From NCBI GenBank assembly GCA_030220185.1, contig JASPKZ010007797.1, forward strand, positions 620,001 through 684,000: a stretch of 64,000 nucleotides of DNA, written 5' to 3'. This document shows, piece by piece, positions 39,425-51,376 of this stretch (position 1 is the first letter of the stretch; every line of letters begins with the position of its first letter). This DNA comes from Diploptera punctata. Taxonomy: Eukaryota > Arthropoda > Insecta > Blattodea > Blaberidae. The notes beneath the pieces are model-generated. The model was given only the letters and a program-made list of their open reading frames with translations. It searched no databases and was not told the origin of the DNA. The position numbers and the translations under genes are program-made.

Positions 39425-39715
39425 AAGGTAAAGTGATCCCACTACAGGCCATAGGAGACCCTTGAGGTAGTAGGAGGTTTTCTAGAAAATCGGCACTTGA
39501 TATCAGCCGGTTGTCAGCTCTGCATGACAGCTGCCTCTACCCCCAGAACAAGTGTCTGGTACTAACTTCCTTTAGAGGCTGAGTCGACCTCAGGGCCATA
39601 GTGCCACCAGAATGTTTGGGTCAGTTTAAAAATCTTGACTCCATGGGACTCGAACCCTCAACCTTCCGGTTTGTAGCACATTGCCTTAACCAACTATGCT
39701 ACGGTATGCCCCCTA
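39425..39715 (-). repeat. SINE family F copy, near full length
   Basis: Antisense to 18641-18951, including GGGGGCATACCGTAGCATAG and B box GGTTCGAGTCCCATGG near its head at 39715. The 3' end is near 39430 (AAAGTGATCCCACTACAGGC). Confidence 0.8.
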
Positions 39716-39815
39716 AAGGATGTAATATATGTAAATAAACAGCACAGTATATGTAAACTTGTACTTATGTTAGTTGTAAATCAGTTGGAAACCAGTAATA
39801 CTACAGAATGTGATA

Positions 39816-40779
39816 CAATAAAACTTGCTCAAAGTGGAATTGCATGGGACCATTTTTTTTCCACATTAGACAAAATTCCGCATTATAGAAAAAACTAAAA
39901 CTTGTTAATAATCTTAGATTATAGAGTACCTTATATGTCTTTTTACATACCTTGGCTTAATTGTAGTTCCGCTGCCGTTGAAAAGTGAAGTATAGTATGT
40001 ACGAGCGACTTCTACGATAATGCGCATAAAAACATTCTGTTTTGTCAGCATTAAAAATGTCTCTTATGCATATCCTGAAATTAAGGTATGCAGTTTCGGT
40101 TTCCGCTCACTAACTACACTTTTGTCCATATCCTTTGATTCCCCACAAATTTCATTCTACATTGTGTCGTCTTTTAAAACTGTCCAGCCAACCTGAAGAT
40201 GCCTTGAAATCGTTATTCCCTAGAGCTGGACTTTGGAGCATCAGTCTGGAAATTTGGAGATTTATCTTCAATCACATTCACTATTAAATTTAATGACAAT
40301 GATACATACGTTTTAGCTATTTTTATTCCATAATTCAGAACGCTACCTGTGAAAGATCGGTCTCAGAACATAAACTAATATTTAAGATTTTACAGTGCAA
40401 TGGTTATTTGCAAGACAGGTATCTGTATTTCATATAATGGGTGTGCAATGAGACTGAAAGAAAAATTCAGGTACCGGCAGAATCTCTAATTCACCCGCCG
40501 TGGTGACAGGAATCATTCCTTTTTTTTTTTTATCTTTTCTGGCATAATGGGAATTAATTGAAGTGGAAACTAATTTATTTGTCAGTCTGTCTTTCCACTT
40601 TATAAAAACTTTTTTCATGAATTGTGTATAAATATCCTTCCGTTTCCGCATTGGACAGATTCCGTTTTATGCAAAATAAATACACGTAAAATTACTAGTA
40701 TTTAGCCGGGACCAATAAATTTGTTCACATTGGACAGATTTTCGCATTATTCATGTTCCGGATTAAACAAGTTTTACTG
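39816..40779 (-). mobile_element. pogo/Tigger-like transposon remnant
   Basis: Ends CAATAAAACTTGCTC and (reverse complement) CAGTAAAACTTGTTTAATCC, flanked by TA on both sides (39814-39815, 40780-40781). On the minus strand near 40190 the words GWLDSFKRRHNV match the CENP-B-type DNA-binding domain of pogo transposases. The frame at 40430-40651 is part of the same remnant. It is heavily decayed. Confidence 0.72.
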
Positions 40780-41062
40780 TATATATGTTTACTTCCATAT
40801 CTCCTTAGGCTGGCTTCTTGGACCCTAGGTTCCCTACATCAAATTACTCAGTGGAGCATCCCTTATGTCCTGTTTAATTTTTGCACATTCTTATAGAATC
40901 ACTCTGTATGATAACAAAAATAAAGATAAATACCATTTATGTAACACTTGGCACTAATAGGTTAAGTAGTCAAAGTGCAAATATGGCAATACTATAATGA
41001 TTAGGGCTCGGAAGTTGAGGAAAAATCTTTTTTTTATTTTATGTCTAAAAATGAGGCCCAAC

Positions 41063-41063
<1 letters not shown>

Positions 41064-41102
<39 letters not shown>
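41064..41102. repeat. (AT)n microsatellite
   Basis: About 19 AT units. The following 41103-41880 is T-rich on the plus strand and holds no feature I recognise. Confidence 0.93.
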
Positions 41103-41103
<1 letters not shown>

Positions 41104-41889
41104 CATTTTGGGTCATGATAGGCCAGAAAATGGTTGGTTTTATTTGTCCTTTTTTGGCATTTTTTTTTTGTTTATTGGTCCTTTTTTTGGCTTTTTTTAG
41201 GTCTTATCGACATTTTTTACAATTTTACCTTCTTTTGACTACATTTATACCATTTGTTCAATTCCTCAGAGTCCAGTGTCAATTCCAACTTCTTTTAGTA
41301 ATACTATCTAGTTTTACTTTCCAAAGACTTTTCACATTGCAAACACTTTTGTTCCTCGAGAAACTATTGATCCCTCACAAATTATCCAATTGTTTTAACC
41401 AGCCTACTAATCACCTGATATTCATTGCGGGTTCACTGAATTCATTCTAGGTGGGGAAAAAATCCTTCATTCTAAAATCTCCAAGAACTTTCTTTTTAAT
41501 GAACAAAGAATTCATTTTTCAAACTATGTTTAATTTTAAAAAAAGTATGAAAGAAGAAGCATTTTCAATAATTCTTTTTTTTTTCACAAGGTATGTCACA
41601 TTTCACTAAAATTTTGAACTTTTTAAACATTTTTATCATATTCATTAAAAATGTAGTTGAAACTAAAATTATTATTTAATTTGAATTGCCTTTTTACATC
41701 CTTTTTTATGTTTTTAGGATATCTTTAGGTCTTTTTTAATGATTTTTATAGACTTTTATAGGTCCTAAACTTCCGAGACTTAATACTGATTTAGTGGTAG
41801 CAGATTGTAATGCTTTGTTTATATATACTGTACATATAATTTGTTTAAATAGTAGTAGGCCTATCATTTCACTCCTCTAGGAAGCATAG

Positions 41890-42680
41890 GGTCTTAATGA
41901 ATGAATGCTGCATATTCTGTTTTTTACCAACACGTTTTCCTTCCAAATCTTTTCTGACTCTTGTGCATCATTTCTGTCTGTGCTATGTCATGTGCTTCTT
42001 GGACTGCCTAGTCTTCTGGGGAAACCAGTCAAAAGCCGTCTGAGCTATTTTTCCATCTTCTCTCCTCATTATATATCCAATCCATTTTCATCTTCTCTTA
42101 TCATCCCAATTTCTCTCAAAAAAGCTGAACAAAAAACATATAAAGTGGTTATTCTTCCAGTTATATGAATGTGAAACATGGACTCTTATTTTAAGGAGGG
42201 AGAAAATATGAATATTTGAGAATAAAGTTCTTAGGAAAATTTTTGGACCGAAGAGAGATGAACAGAGTGATTAATGGAGAAGACTACTTAACAATGAGCT
42301 ACAAGATCTATTGGATAAATCAGTTATGATAAGAACCGTTAAGTTTTGTAGCCTGCGATGTGCAGGTAACATGAGGTGTTGCAGATATTAAGGGCGAACT
42401 TGACTTATTTAAACTAATGGTTCTCCAAGATAATTTGCCCCTAATATACGAAACGGCTCATATGACATATGGGGAATGAAAGAGGGGCTTGAAAACTTCA
42501 TGTAGGAAAACCAAAGGGAAAGCACCCATAGATAGGCAAAAGTGAGGTGGAAGAATAACATTAACAATTATTTGAGGGAGGTAAATTATACAGGGAATGA
42601 TTGGAAAACATAAGCTCAGGAGGATAGGGATGTACGGAGAGCTTATGTCCATGTGTCCATGAACCTATGAGTTCCATAAT
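41890..42680 (+). mobile_element. LINE 3' part, degraded
   Basis: Words shared with 60.0-60.5 kb: ATATAAAGTGGTTATTCTTC, AACATGGACTCTTATTTTAA, AGATGAACAGAGTGATTAAT, GGTAAATTATACAGGGAATG, and the end CATGTGTCCATGAACCTATG. Many stops. Confidence 0.68.
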
Positions 42681-42929
42681 GCGAGTGAGTTATTTAGTTC
42701 TTATTGGCCACTTTCCTAATTTCTTGTTGGTTGGGTGGTTGTTTTCGATAGGTCCTTGATTGATATGGTTCTTGGCCACCATATTCTCATTAAGAATATA
42801 AAACATCTTTTAATAAATAATTTATTGAAGTATTTAGATCTTTCTATTCATAGATCTTTAGCTTTCTCAATGCTGATTTTCAATTACCTTCTGGGGAAAC
42901 ACATGGTGATAGGATGACCAAAATATTCA

Positions 42930-43740
42930 GTATCATCATCATCAAACTTCAAGGATTAGATCTTTGCCTGTTCCGATCTCACATCTGTTCAGCCCAGCAC
43001 TTTCTTGGTCACCCTACCGATCTTCACCCTCCAGGATTATACATCAGTGCCATCTTTGGTATCCTATCCTCTGTCATTCTTTGCAGATGTTCTACACAAT
43101 TGTTCCTGTGTTCTTCTATTTGTTGAGGAAGTGGTTGTACTTTTAGTTCCTCTCTAATATTCTCATTTCTAATATGTTCTTCTCTTGTACATCCTTTCAC
43201 AGCCCATAGGAATCTCATTTCCACTACCTGAATTTTACTTTTTTTCTTTTTCCTTCAGGACCTAGGTCTCACTTCCATACATCGCCAGTGCCAATGTTGA
43301 GTAAAATCTTAGCTGCATATCCTTTCTTACTTAGTTCCTCAGTGTTCATCTGATTGTTCCACAAATATGTTGAAATTTCTGTATTTTCTTATTTATATCT
43401 TGTTCTTCTTCATAAGTTATATCACAGCTCAAATACTGGAAGTGTGAAACCTGTTCCAACACTTTATCTTATATTACTATTTTTGTTCTTACTGGGTACT
43501 TTCCATGGAACACCATTACTTTAGTTTTTTAATTTTGAAATTATCATATTGTATTTCTTACATATATTATTTAATTGATAGAATGCTTTTTGTAGCCTGT
43601 CCTCTCTGTCTAAAATTAATACTATATTATCTGCTAAACATAATGCATTCAATGTTTTATTTCATCCAATTCTTAATCTCTTATGTTTCCATTCATCAAG
43701 AAAGTTGTCTAAATAGTATTCAGTAATAATTCCAATTTTA
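42930..43740 (-). mobile_element. LINE reverse-transcriptase C-terminal part
   Basis: The minus-strand pieces have TMLFADNIVLILDREDRLQK (the FADD catalytic motif changed to FADN), CKKYNFKIK, VSHFQYLSCDITYEEEQDIN, STLALAMYGSET and VKGCTREEHIRNENIREELK. A non-LTR element related to that at 54.3-54.7 kb. Frameshifts and stops. Confidence 0.78.
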
Positions 43741-44189
43741 ACATGGAAAATAATAGATCTTATTTGCATGCAATTTTTTGTTTTCCCTCTATACTTTTGA
43801 AGTGCATTTATGACAATTAAAATGCAATTTCACATTTTGAAATGGCTTAACTTAAAAATAAAACAAAATCTTATTAAAAATTACATATAAATACAGTAAT
43901 GTAGTATAATTAAAAACAAATTATGTTTTATTAAAAGTAAATGAAATGATAAAAGACTACCAACACAAGAACAGTTGGATATTGTTCTCCTAAAATCACT
44001 AGGGAATCTGATGACTAATTTACATTTACAAAATTCTTCATATAAACATTAAAATTAACCCATTTACTTCAGCTTTTTTAAGTCCAATTATTTTTGTCAG
44101 ACACCAGAAAAGCAAGGTCAAGTTTAATATTTCCTTATTACAATTGCGATCAAAAGATAGTAAATATTAAAGAAGGTGAAAGGCAAGAA

Positions 44190-44790
44190 GTCAACTGTAG
44201 TGAACTATCAGTTATGTTCCTTGCCTCTGATCCTGGTGGTTACAGATTCAAACCTGGCCAGGGTTGATAGATTTCTTAGGATGGAAAAATCCAAGGAGCA
44301 AGTCCTCTGGGAGGGACTTTAAACTGTGGGTCCTGATTCTGAAGATTTCAGGCTAAAAAAAGAACCTTAAGCCTGAATAAAGAGGCAAAATTTACCGACC
44401 TCCAATCCTAGTATGGTAATACCTTAGTTGCCTACTAGATGTCGGTATGTTCACCACATACCATTCATGACATCTTTAGGGAAATAAGCATAACTAAATT
44501 ATTTAGATAAACTTTTATCACTAATATCTACCAAAAGAGAGAGCGAGAGATGGCTCTTTAAGATGACAGAACAACGGTCACAAAATTACTGAAGATGGAA
44601 CTGAAGTAGAAACTTCCAAAACTAGTTTAAAAAGAAAAAAAGAATATGAGGTGAGTGATAAGTTTACCTAAATAAATAATACCTTATAGTGTAAATTCCT
44701 AAAAAAGTAATAGCTAAATTAACTTGGTCTAGTAGTAACTCCTAACAAAGGAGAGGTTAAGGCCCAACATTGGACTGTTACACCAGTGTA
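44190..44790 (+). repeat. SINE family B copy interrupted by a PLE
   Basis: The A-box region is mutated (AACTATCAGTTATGTTCCTT), but the B box TTCAAACCTGG and the body AAGGAGCAAGTCCTCTGGGA are clear. The SINE stops at AAGCATAACTAAATTA (44490-44506) and resumes with AGCTAAATTAACTTGGTC at about 44710. 44790-44965 is a further antisense SINE-like stretch. Confidence 0.78.
44507..44700 (+). mobile_element. PLE insertion with damaged hammerhead
   Basis: It holds CTGAAGA (44589-44595), extra T, stem II GGAA/TTCC, AAAAC (G12 changed to A), TA, GTTT, then GAATATGAGGTGAGTGATAA and the tail ACCTTATAGTGTAAATTCC. The left arm is reduced to the outer mirror (TTTAGATAAACTTTTATCAC). An imperfect duplication of about 15 bases flanks it. 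Confidence 0.68.
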
Positions 44791-44994
44791 GATAGATAGA
44801 AGTGGATGAAATGGACGTGGAGGGGAAAACAGGATAAACCTGCCCTGGCTACAATTTGCCTGTAATGAACCCCACATGGTGTAACCTAGATCCAAACTTT
44901 GGGACCCAGAGTAGAAAGACAAGTATCTAACCACTTGTGTTACAAAGCCACTGGACAATAGACAGTATTTTAGATAACATTTTGATGTGTGATA

Positions 44995-45835
44995 AAGTTA
45001 GTCCAAGATCCGGCTGCAAGATTACTACGTTCAGCGAGTGTATGAACAAAATCTATTTTTTCTAAAAATTGTGAATGACTGAATACATTTTTGCCAAGTT
45101 GCCTATTAAAATTTGGCCACCAGTATGTTTAATTAAAATATAATTTATTTATTTATTTGAAATAATTTGATTCACTTGTTCTTAAAATAAATTATAATCC
45201 AGTTTGCAGAAATCAATTTATAGAGCTTGAAGAGTTTTGGTTACCATTGCACACTTGGCTGTAAAATTCCTCGCAGCTACAGCAGGCTGTGACATCAATC
45301 AGTAATAAAATGGTGGTAAGTACATATTTATTGTTTTATATTGTTTCAAATAAAGTTTAGTTCATTTAAAATGATGTGATTTGTTTTGTATAATTATGTT
45401 AACACTACCTTTTGGATATATTTGTGTATATACATTGTATGTAGTATACATAAAGGGCAGTGGTTTTACTTCCCGCTGCGAGGGAACGATATAAAACAAT
45501 AAATACGTACTTACTGCCATTTTATTACTGATTGGTGTCACATCCTGCTGAAGCTGCGAGGAAGTTTACGGCCAAGTGTGCAATGACAACAAAAACTTTT
45601 CAAGCTCTATACATCGATTTCTGTGAACTGGATTATAATTTATTTTAATAACAAGTGAATCAAATTATTTTGAATAAATAAATAAATAATATTTTAATTA
45701 AACATACTGGTGGCCGAATTTTAATAGGTAACTCGGCAAAAATGTATTCAGTCATTCACAATTTTATGAAAAAAATAGATTTTGTTCATACACTCGATGA
45801 ACATAGTAATCTTGCAGCTGGATCTTGGACTAGTA
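44995..45835. mobile_element. Foldback MITE K with about 345-bp terminal inverted repeats
   Basis: TAGTCCAAGATCCGGCTGCA starts the left arm and its complement ends the right arm at about 45835. The arms stay alignable for about 345 bases, including ATTACTACGTTCAGCGAGTG and TGAATACATTTTTGCCAAG. The centre (45340-45490) matches 15045-15220. It is flanked by TA. There is no transposase. Confidence 0.85.
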
Positions 45836-46344
45836 TCCTGTATAGTGCCTTATATTAATTTGTGATCCTTTTGAGTTGTAGTTATCTGGTTATTCTAATG
45901 TCAATGGATGCAAAAAAATAAATAAATAAAAAAGTACTCTAAATTTTAACAGAGCAGAAGTTCAGAAAATCTGACTGCTGTCTCTCTTCAATACCTTCAA
46001 ACATTCAAAAAAGCGATGAGGTGAATGGGTTAACAAACATACAGATTACAGATCTGGATTTAATTAATAGAGTTGCCACATTTTATATAAGGTACAGCTT
46101 GCGAACAATGCAAACTGTAAAAAAATATTGCCGATAGATTAAAAATCCCTAAACCAAGAGTCTTTTTTTTCTGAATGTTAGTCATTTTCATAGAAAAAAT
46201 TTTATTTGTGGGTGTAAAGTTTTATGATAGTATCATAAAAAATTGAATACCTGATCTTCTATATAAAACACATGATAAACATAATAATAAAAATATACAG
46301 CCTATTAAATATAACCAAGGATTCTAAATGTACAAACATAGATC

Positions 46345-46650
46345 TTAAAGCATCTTCTTCTTCTTCCTTTCATGGTTTATACCAAATGGCCTGTTCCAGC
46401 CTCATTCCATCTCTGCCCTGATTGTCCAGGATCTCGTCACTCTCTTGGTTTATATGATAGAAATATTTCGGTATTCTCCTATCATCCATTCTTTCCAAGT
46501 GTTCTTTCCATATATATGTCTATATTCATACATCTTTTTTATTTACTGTAAATATATTTAATTTATTTCTAATTTCTTGATTCATTATTTTATATAATTT
46601 TGTATAACCTAATAATAATCTAAAACGAAATCTCATTTTCAACACATGAA
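46345..46650 (-). mobile_element. LINE C-terminal fragment, decayed
   Basis: The minus-strand words MERTLGKNG, LSYKPRE, RDPGQSGQRWNEAGTGHLV and TMKGRRR follow the same plan as the fragment at 26.2 kb. Stops are numerous. Confidence 0.5.
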
Positions 46651-46859
46651 TGTGGCTATAACTTAAAACATAAATACAAATTTAATAAAAATTGTGCATT
46701 TTATAGTAAATAAGGGCACAAGATTAGCTTGCATACTTATACTTAATTCAGACTTTATATTTTGAATAAACTACATGCAGCGACACACCTAACAGGCCAT
46801 TGGTCTATCAGTCAGAAGCTGGCCTCACATCCTCATATGCTGTTTTCTTAAATCTTAAT

Positions 46860-48185
46860 TCCATGGCACGACAGGTCTAGAAGGCCCTTGGACTATCAGC
46901 CGGCTGCTGGCCTCTCATCCACATGTGCTAATCACAGAGGTAGACGATCATGCAGCTAGTGTAGGGGTGACATATTATCAGCATGTTGAGGTCCCAATAG
47001 TTCATAGCTGATTTGCTCATCCTGGTAAAAGTAAAGTAATCCCACTACAGTTGTTAGGAGGCCCTTCAGTTAGTAAGATGTTAAAACTCCCACCGTTCTA
47101 GACAATTGTCACGAGTTTTAGCCTTTGTGAAGGCCCTCTATATCTTCAGAACTTACATCTGATACTCATTTCCGTTAGAGAGTGGGTCAACCCTAGGGTC
47201 ATGATGCCACCAGAAAATTTAAGCCAGTTTAAATATCCTGACCCCACTGGGTCTTGAACCCTTGCATTCCAGCTTGTAGTATATTGCCCTAATTAACTAT
47301 GCTATAGCATGCCCCATACTAAACCTGGAGCCACAACGTATCGAAGCTACCCAGATTCCTTAAGAAGCTGGGTAGCCATCAGTCACATACATTGGCTGAA
47401 ATTCCATGAGAAAATTTCTTCCCTCATTGCAACTCAAACCAGTGAATGTCCTGTAGCTCTGGACCAAGGTATGATGCCTTAGACCATCATTTCCCAACCT
47501 GTGGTTTGTGAACCCTCAGGGAGTTCTCAAAATATTTCAAGGGATTCGCCAAAACTTTTCCATAATGGCAGGTTTCGAGGTTAGGTCTATTATTGTCTCC
47601 TTCATTTCTGTGGCATTGACATAATAATTATTTATTATTATTATTTTAAAATTAAATTAACCCTATAATGTCCCTTGTTACATATGTGTAACATAGGGAA
47701 TTTATCACATATTTCCACAATAAATTAATATTTACCACGAATGCCTCATTTACAGTTATGTAACAACATTAGGAATGCATTTCATTTCACTACAACTAGG
47801 CCAACACATTGTGTAACTTTTAAGCCGTAACTAGAGTAACTTTAGGTTTTAACCGTTATGGCTTAAGTTAATTTAACCCTCTGCATGCCACTGGTAAAAT
47901 CACAAGTGTCAGAGATTTAAATCGCATCTGCCGATGTGATCGGCTTCGCAAGTAGTTTAAGTATATTGTCCGGCAGGTAATGGACAGAAGCATCAGAGCC
48001 AATCTAATCAGCTCATGGCACTTAAAGGTTATTAAACGTTTTGCTTGGAATTACATTTTATGCATGTCTACTGTATGTATATTTAAAAGTCAGTGGTTCA
48101 CCAAACTCAGATTGTTGTGGAAAAGATTCGCGAGTCGAAAAAGCTTGGGAACCGCTGCCTTAGACTGGCTATGGCGTGGGATAAT
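46860..48185 (-). repeat. SINE family G copy split by a SINE F and a hAT MITE
   Basis: G segments: 46860-47022 (CCATGGCACGACAGGTCTAG to TCATCCTGG), 47320-47476 (AAACCTGGAGCCACAACGTA, ATGAGAAAATTTCTTCCC) and 48166-48185 (TGGCTATGGCGTGGGATAAT). SINE F (antisense, 47025-47318) and the hAT MITE (47485-48157) lie inside it. Confidence 0.8.
47485..48157 (+). mobile_element. hAT-type MITE with 8-bp target duplication
   Basis: Ends CATCATTTCCCAACCTGTGG and (reverse complement) CAGCGGTTCCCAAGC. The duplication CCTTAGAC lies at 47477-47484 and 48158-48165. It is homologous, in opposite orientation, to 7533-8088. About 140 extra bases near 47880-48020, absent from that copy, account for most of the length difference. 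Confidence 0.88.
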
Positions 48186-48892
48186 ATGTTGAGATTTTCA
48201 ATAGTAATAATGTGGCAACCATGTCAATTCAATCCAGTGACAGACATGTTTTAATGGTACAGATGGAAGGAATATTCATGATGTGTCATTCAGGGGTACG
48301 GAGAAAGTTTGGCAGGTAGAATCTTCTTTTGTTAACATTTTCTCTCTTTCCTCTTAGATAAACACATGCACATACCAGTGGCAGCTCCTGCCTAAAAAAC
48401 TCAGGACCGGTTCACTAAACTATTCTTAAAATTAGTTTTAAATTAATTTAATACAGTATATGAACAAACTGAAAAAATACAATTGGAATAACTTAGATAT
48501 ATCTTTCTGGCTATAATTTCACTCAGAACATATGCCTTTTGTCCTTCCAAAAAAAAAACGAATAATAATAATAATAATAATAACAATAATAATAATAATT
48601 TTCATTACTTATGGCAAAAATGGTAGAGTTTTAAATCATGACTTAAGTCAGGAGCCAGGGACAATTCAACAAGAAGTTTCTAGATGGCAAATAAAACACA
48701 AAATAAATAAATATTATTAAAATTACACCACACCTCATATTTAGCCTTCTTTTTAAGTCCACAAATTAAAAAAAATTAATTTAAAAAGTTCAATGTAAGA
48801 TTGGCACTGAAAAATTATTTTAGCCTCAATAGAATAATAAAATCCAACAAAAATGAGAAAACGGAAGAAGAAAATAAGTCAAGGATTTATCA

Positions 48893-49565
48893 TAAGTAAT
48901 GTCACGAGTGATTTCCAATTTATCTAGAGGATTTGGAAATCAAGAGTGACATTTGTTAGGACTATTTATGAATATAATTAAGCTGTTTACTCATAATCAC
49001 TATTTAAATATAGTTACCGGTATTTAAAAATATTTATATATTTAATGTAAACGGCGATGTTTGAAAACAAATCAGAAATGAATGGTTATGTTTATTCACT
49101 ACAACATGATCATATTATTTATTGCCAAATAGGATCGCAATCAGTGATAACCCACTAAGATTGCAATATTGTAAGAATGCACCTTAGTGGAGAAAAAATG
49201 AAACACATCAAACTGTATATTATAAACAACATTATAGGTTATTAACTAATCTGTTTTAGGAAACAACTCAGCAAAATCATTATTTAAAAACACAATTATT
49301 AAACACACAATTATCAAATGTGTAATTTGAAGGAATCTGTTCATTATTTTCTATATTCAGTGTATTTATTGGATAGTCAGTCACTACAAAATAATACTCT
49401 GACCTGTTCAGAATATTAAAAAGAAGGAACTTCCTTTATTTTGGTAAACAGAATTCGATAAATAGCAAGGTGAAACACAACTGTCATTGGTTGTATAATA
49501 AAATTAATTGAAATATGATTGGTCATTGACTTCCATTTTGGGCATGAGTTAAATAGTCAGGTAAA
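48893..49565 (+). repeat. Dispersed element L, uninterrupted copy
   Basis: About 670 bases: it starts near CACGAGTGATTTCCAATTTA with a nearby inverted word (GGAAATCAAGAGTG) and ends GCATGAGTTAAATAGTCA. It has no coding capacity or clear terminal repeats. At 48550-48600 there is an (AAT)n run, and at 48725-48790 a small PLE end (ACCACACCTCATATTTAG). Confidence 0.7.
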
Positions 49566-49589
49566 ATGTAGGGATTGTGATACAATCTA

Positions 49590-49935
49590 CGATTGAGGGT
49601 CTTTCCACTTTTCAGTGGTTGCCCTTTTACCAGCCGGCTGCTGGCCCTTCACATCCACATGTGTCAATCACAGAGGTAGATGATCAACAGCCAGTGTAGG
49701 GGTGACATGTGGTTAACATGTCGAGTCCCCCAGCCATTATAGCTGGTTCCTCAACCTGGAGCCGCTACTTATTGTAGCTACCCAATTGCCTCACGATGCT
49801 GGGTGGGCACCGGTCCCATACTGGCCAAAATACCATGAGAAAATTTCTTCCCCCATGGAGACTCGAACCAGCGCAAGTCCCGTAGCTCTGCGCCAAGGCT
49901 TCCTACCTTAACCGCTTGGCTACGGCGCGGGACGT
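49590..49935 (-). repeat. SINE family G copy, near full length
   Basis: The minus strand starts GTCCCGCGCCGTAGCCAAGC at 49935 with a tRNA-Leu-like A box (GCCAAGCGGTTAAGG) and B box GGTTCGAGTCTCC, then the body, ending GGAAAGACCCTCAATCG. The best G copy. Confidence 0.85.
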
Positions 49936-49949
49936 GATACAATCTACAG

Positions 49950-50310
49950 AGGAAAAAACAATGAGACATTTGAGTGAATGAACATCTGAGGAATGTTAAA
50001 AATGGGGAAGTAGAAAATCTGCAATAACCACTCACACATGGTCAGAAAATATCAAATTGAAGGAAAGGCTAAATTAATTAAACTAATAGTAAAATATTTA
50101 AAAAAAACAGTTTGGGAAAGATCTATATTCATAAAAATAAGGAGCAATTAATGAATTTTGAAATTCTCGTTTTAAAATTTGATTTGGAAGTTCATTGTTC
50201 CACCAATGGATGGAAGAGGAAACATTGAACTACCAAAGACAAAACAACAGCCGAATACAATTGAAAATACAATAGGAAGTAACATTATGAGGTTTTACTT
50301 AATAATAAAA
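49950..50310 (+). mobile_element. PLE endonuclease C-terminal fragment
   Basis: Plus-strand words EHLRNVKN, THGQKISN, GKIYIHKNKEQLMNFEILV and the outer tail GTAACATTATGAGGTTTTAC. Broken by stops. Confidence 0.6.
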
Positions 50311-50314
50311 TAGA

Positions 50315-50600
50315 AATTCCCGGGGAGAGGAACCTAATTAACAAGACAACAGAATGAGGGAGCAGATGTCAAGATCCAGGGCCAACAACTTGAGAAAAAT
50401 CAGTCTGTAACTACAGAAGATGAGGCAAACATGCCTTGAAATATATGTCTAACAGAAACAACGATATGAGGTAAGAATTAAACAGACCAAACTTATTATT
50501 TTGTCGAATACAAACTGAAGATGGAGAATATTAGTTTCTCTGAAACTGGTCTTAAAAAGAGGACTAAATACGAGGTGAAGGGTAAGTTTAATAATATTTA
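50315..50600 (+). mobile_element. Two consecutive PLE 3' ends
   Basis: The first ends ACGATATGAGGTAAGAATT at 50461-50479 and carries a near-hammerhead at 50411-50452: CAGAAGA (one change from CTGAAGA), extra T, stem II GAGGC/GCCTT, GAAAT, GTC. The second follows at 50505 with motif f and ends AAATACGAGGTGAAGGG. Confidence 0.65.
50513..50553 (+). ncRNA. Hammerhead ribozyme motif f (PLE)
   Basis: CTGAAGA (50515-50521), extra T, stem II GGAGAA/TTCTCT (6 bp), GAAAC (50542-50546), TG, GTC (50549-50551). Stem III has only two pairs with a two-base loop, so it could work only as a dimer. All core bases are present. Confidence 0.75.
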
Positions 50601-50699
50601 ATTATTAATACATTAGAATGTTCTTGCTACAAATTTTGAACAACATAAAATAAACTTAGAAATCTTCCTGCCAAATTTGCAACATAGAAAGGCATTGAT

Positions 50700-51282
50700 T
50701 TAGAGCACAATGGCAGAGGAAACAGAAGAAGCATCAGATTCTCTGCGTGAGAGGGTAGCTCTGCGTAGACTACGATGACTGGGATGCAGATTTAGTGGAG
50801 GTAGATTGGGATGTTCGATACGGGTGGGAGAGGAGACTCTAGGTCGAGGACTGCCGCATGTCCTCATGCTACATGTACTGCCAATAGTAGCAGTGTTGCT
50901 GCTTGTCTCCATCATGTCGCTCAGCTGGTAGCTCTCCACAACTGGCGTTGGATCATCTGTGTCCACAAACCCAGAGTTGTCGAAGCTGACCGGTAGCTGT
51001 GTTACCTGATACGGGGATACTTCAGGGATGACAGGAGGTGTTGGGATGGGTGGAAGGCTACGTGACTGAGTAGATCCATACTGAGGGATGTAGTGAGGTT
51101 CAGTTGTGAAGTGCTGTGTTGTTCCGCGGGGAGTAAGGGCTGCCCATAGCACTCTACTGTCAGGTGTAAGGGCACCACCAGATGAAGGACATGGATAGAG
51201 AACGGCTTCACATCCTTTCACTCCCTTTGCTTTGCTGAGTGTTGACCCATCTAGTTGCAAAGAACCTTTTCCACTGCGCTCT
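50700..51282 (-). CDS. Unrecognised membrane protein, last coding exon (cytoplasmic tail)
   Basis: One base plus 193 codons and TAA: (V)ERSGKGSLQLDGSTLSKAKG, then a region with SRVLWAALTPRGTTQHFT and EPHYIPQYGSTQSRSLPPIP, a proline-rich TPPVIPEVSPYQVTQLP, an acidic/serine region (VESYQLSDMMETSSNTATIG) and a basic serine-rich end RRESDASSVSSAIVL. The C-terminal IVL could be a class II PDZ-binding end. Low-complexity and probably disordered. The acceptor is GTTATAG|AG at 51283. Codon use and lack of stops over 580 bases, with correct phase to the membrane-spanning exon, support a real gene. I do not recognise the family. Confidence 0.85.
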
Positions 51283-51376
51283 CTATAACAAAATATTTAG
51301 AGTAATTCCATATATGATTAAATTAATATTGAGAAGCTAAATCTATTACTATGATAGAAATAAGTAAATCAATGAA

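Noticed and set aside
40430..40651. Independent small gene
   Set aside because: It lies within the inverted repeats of the pogo-like element and is best read as transposase remnant.
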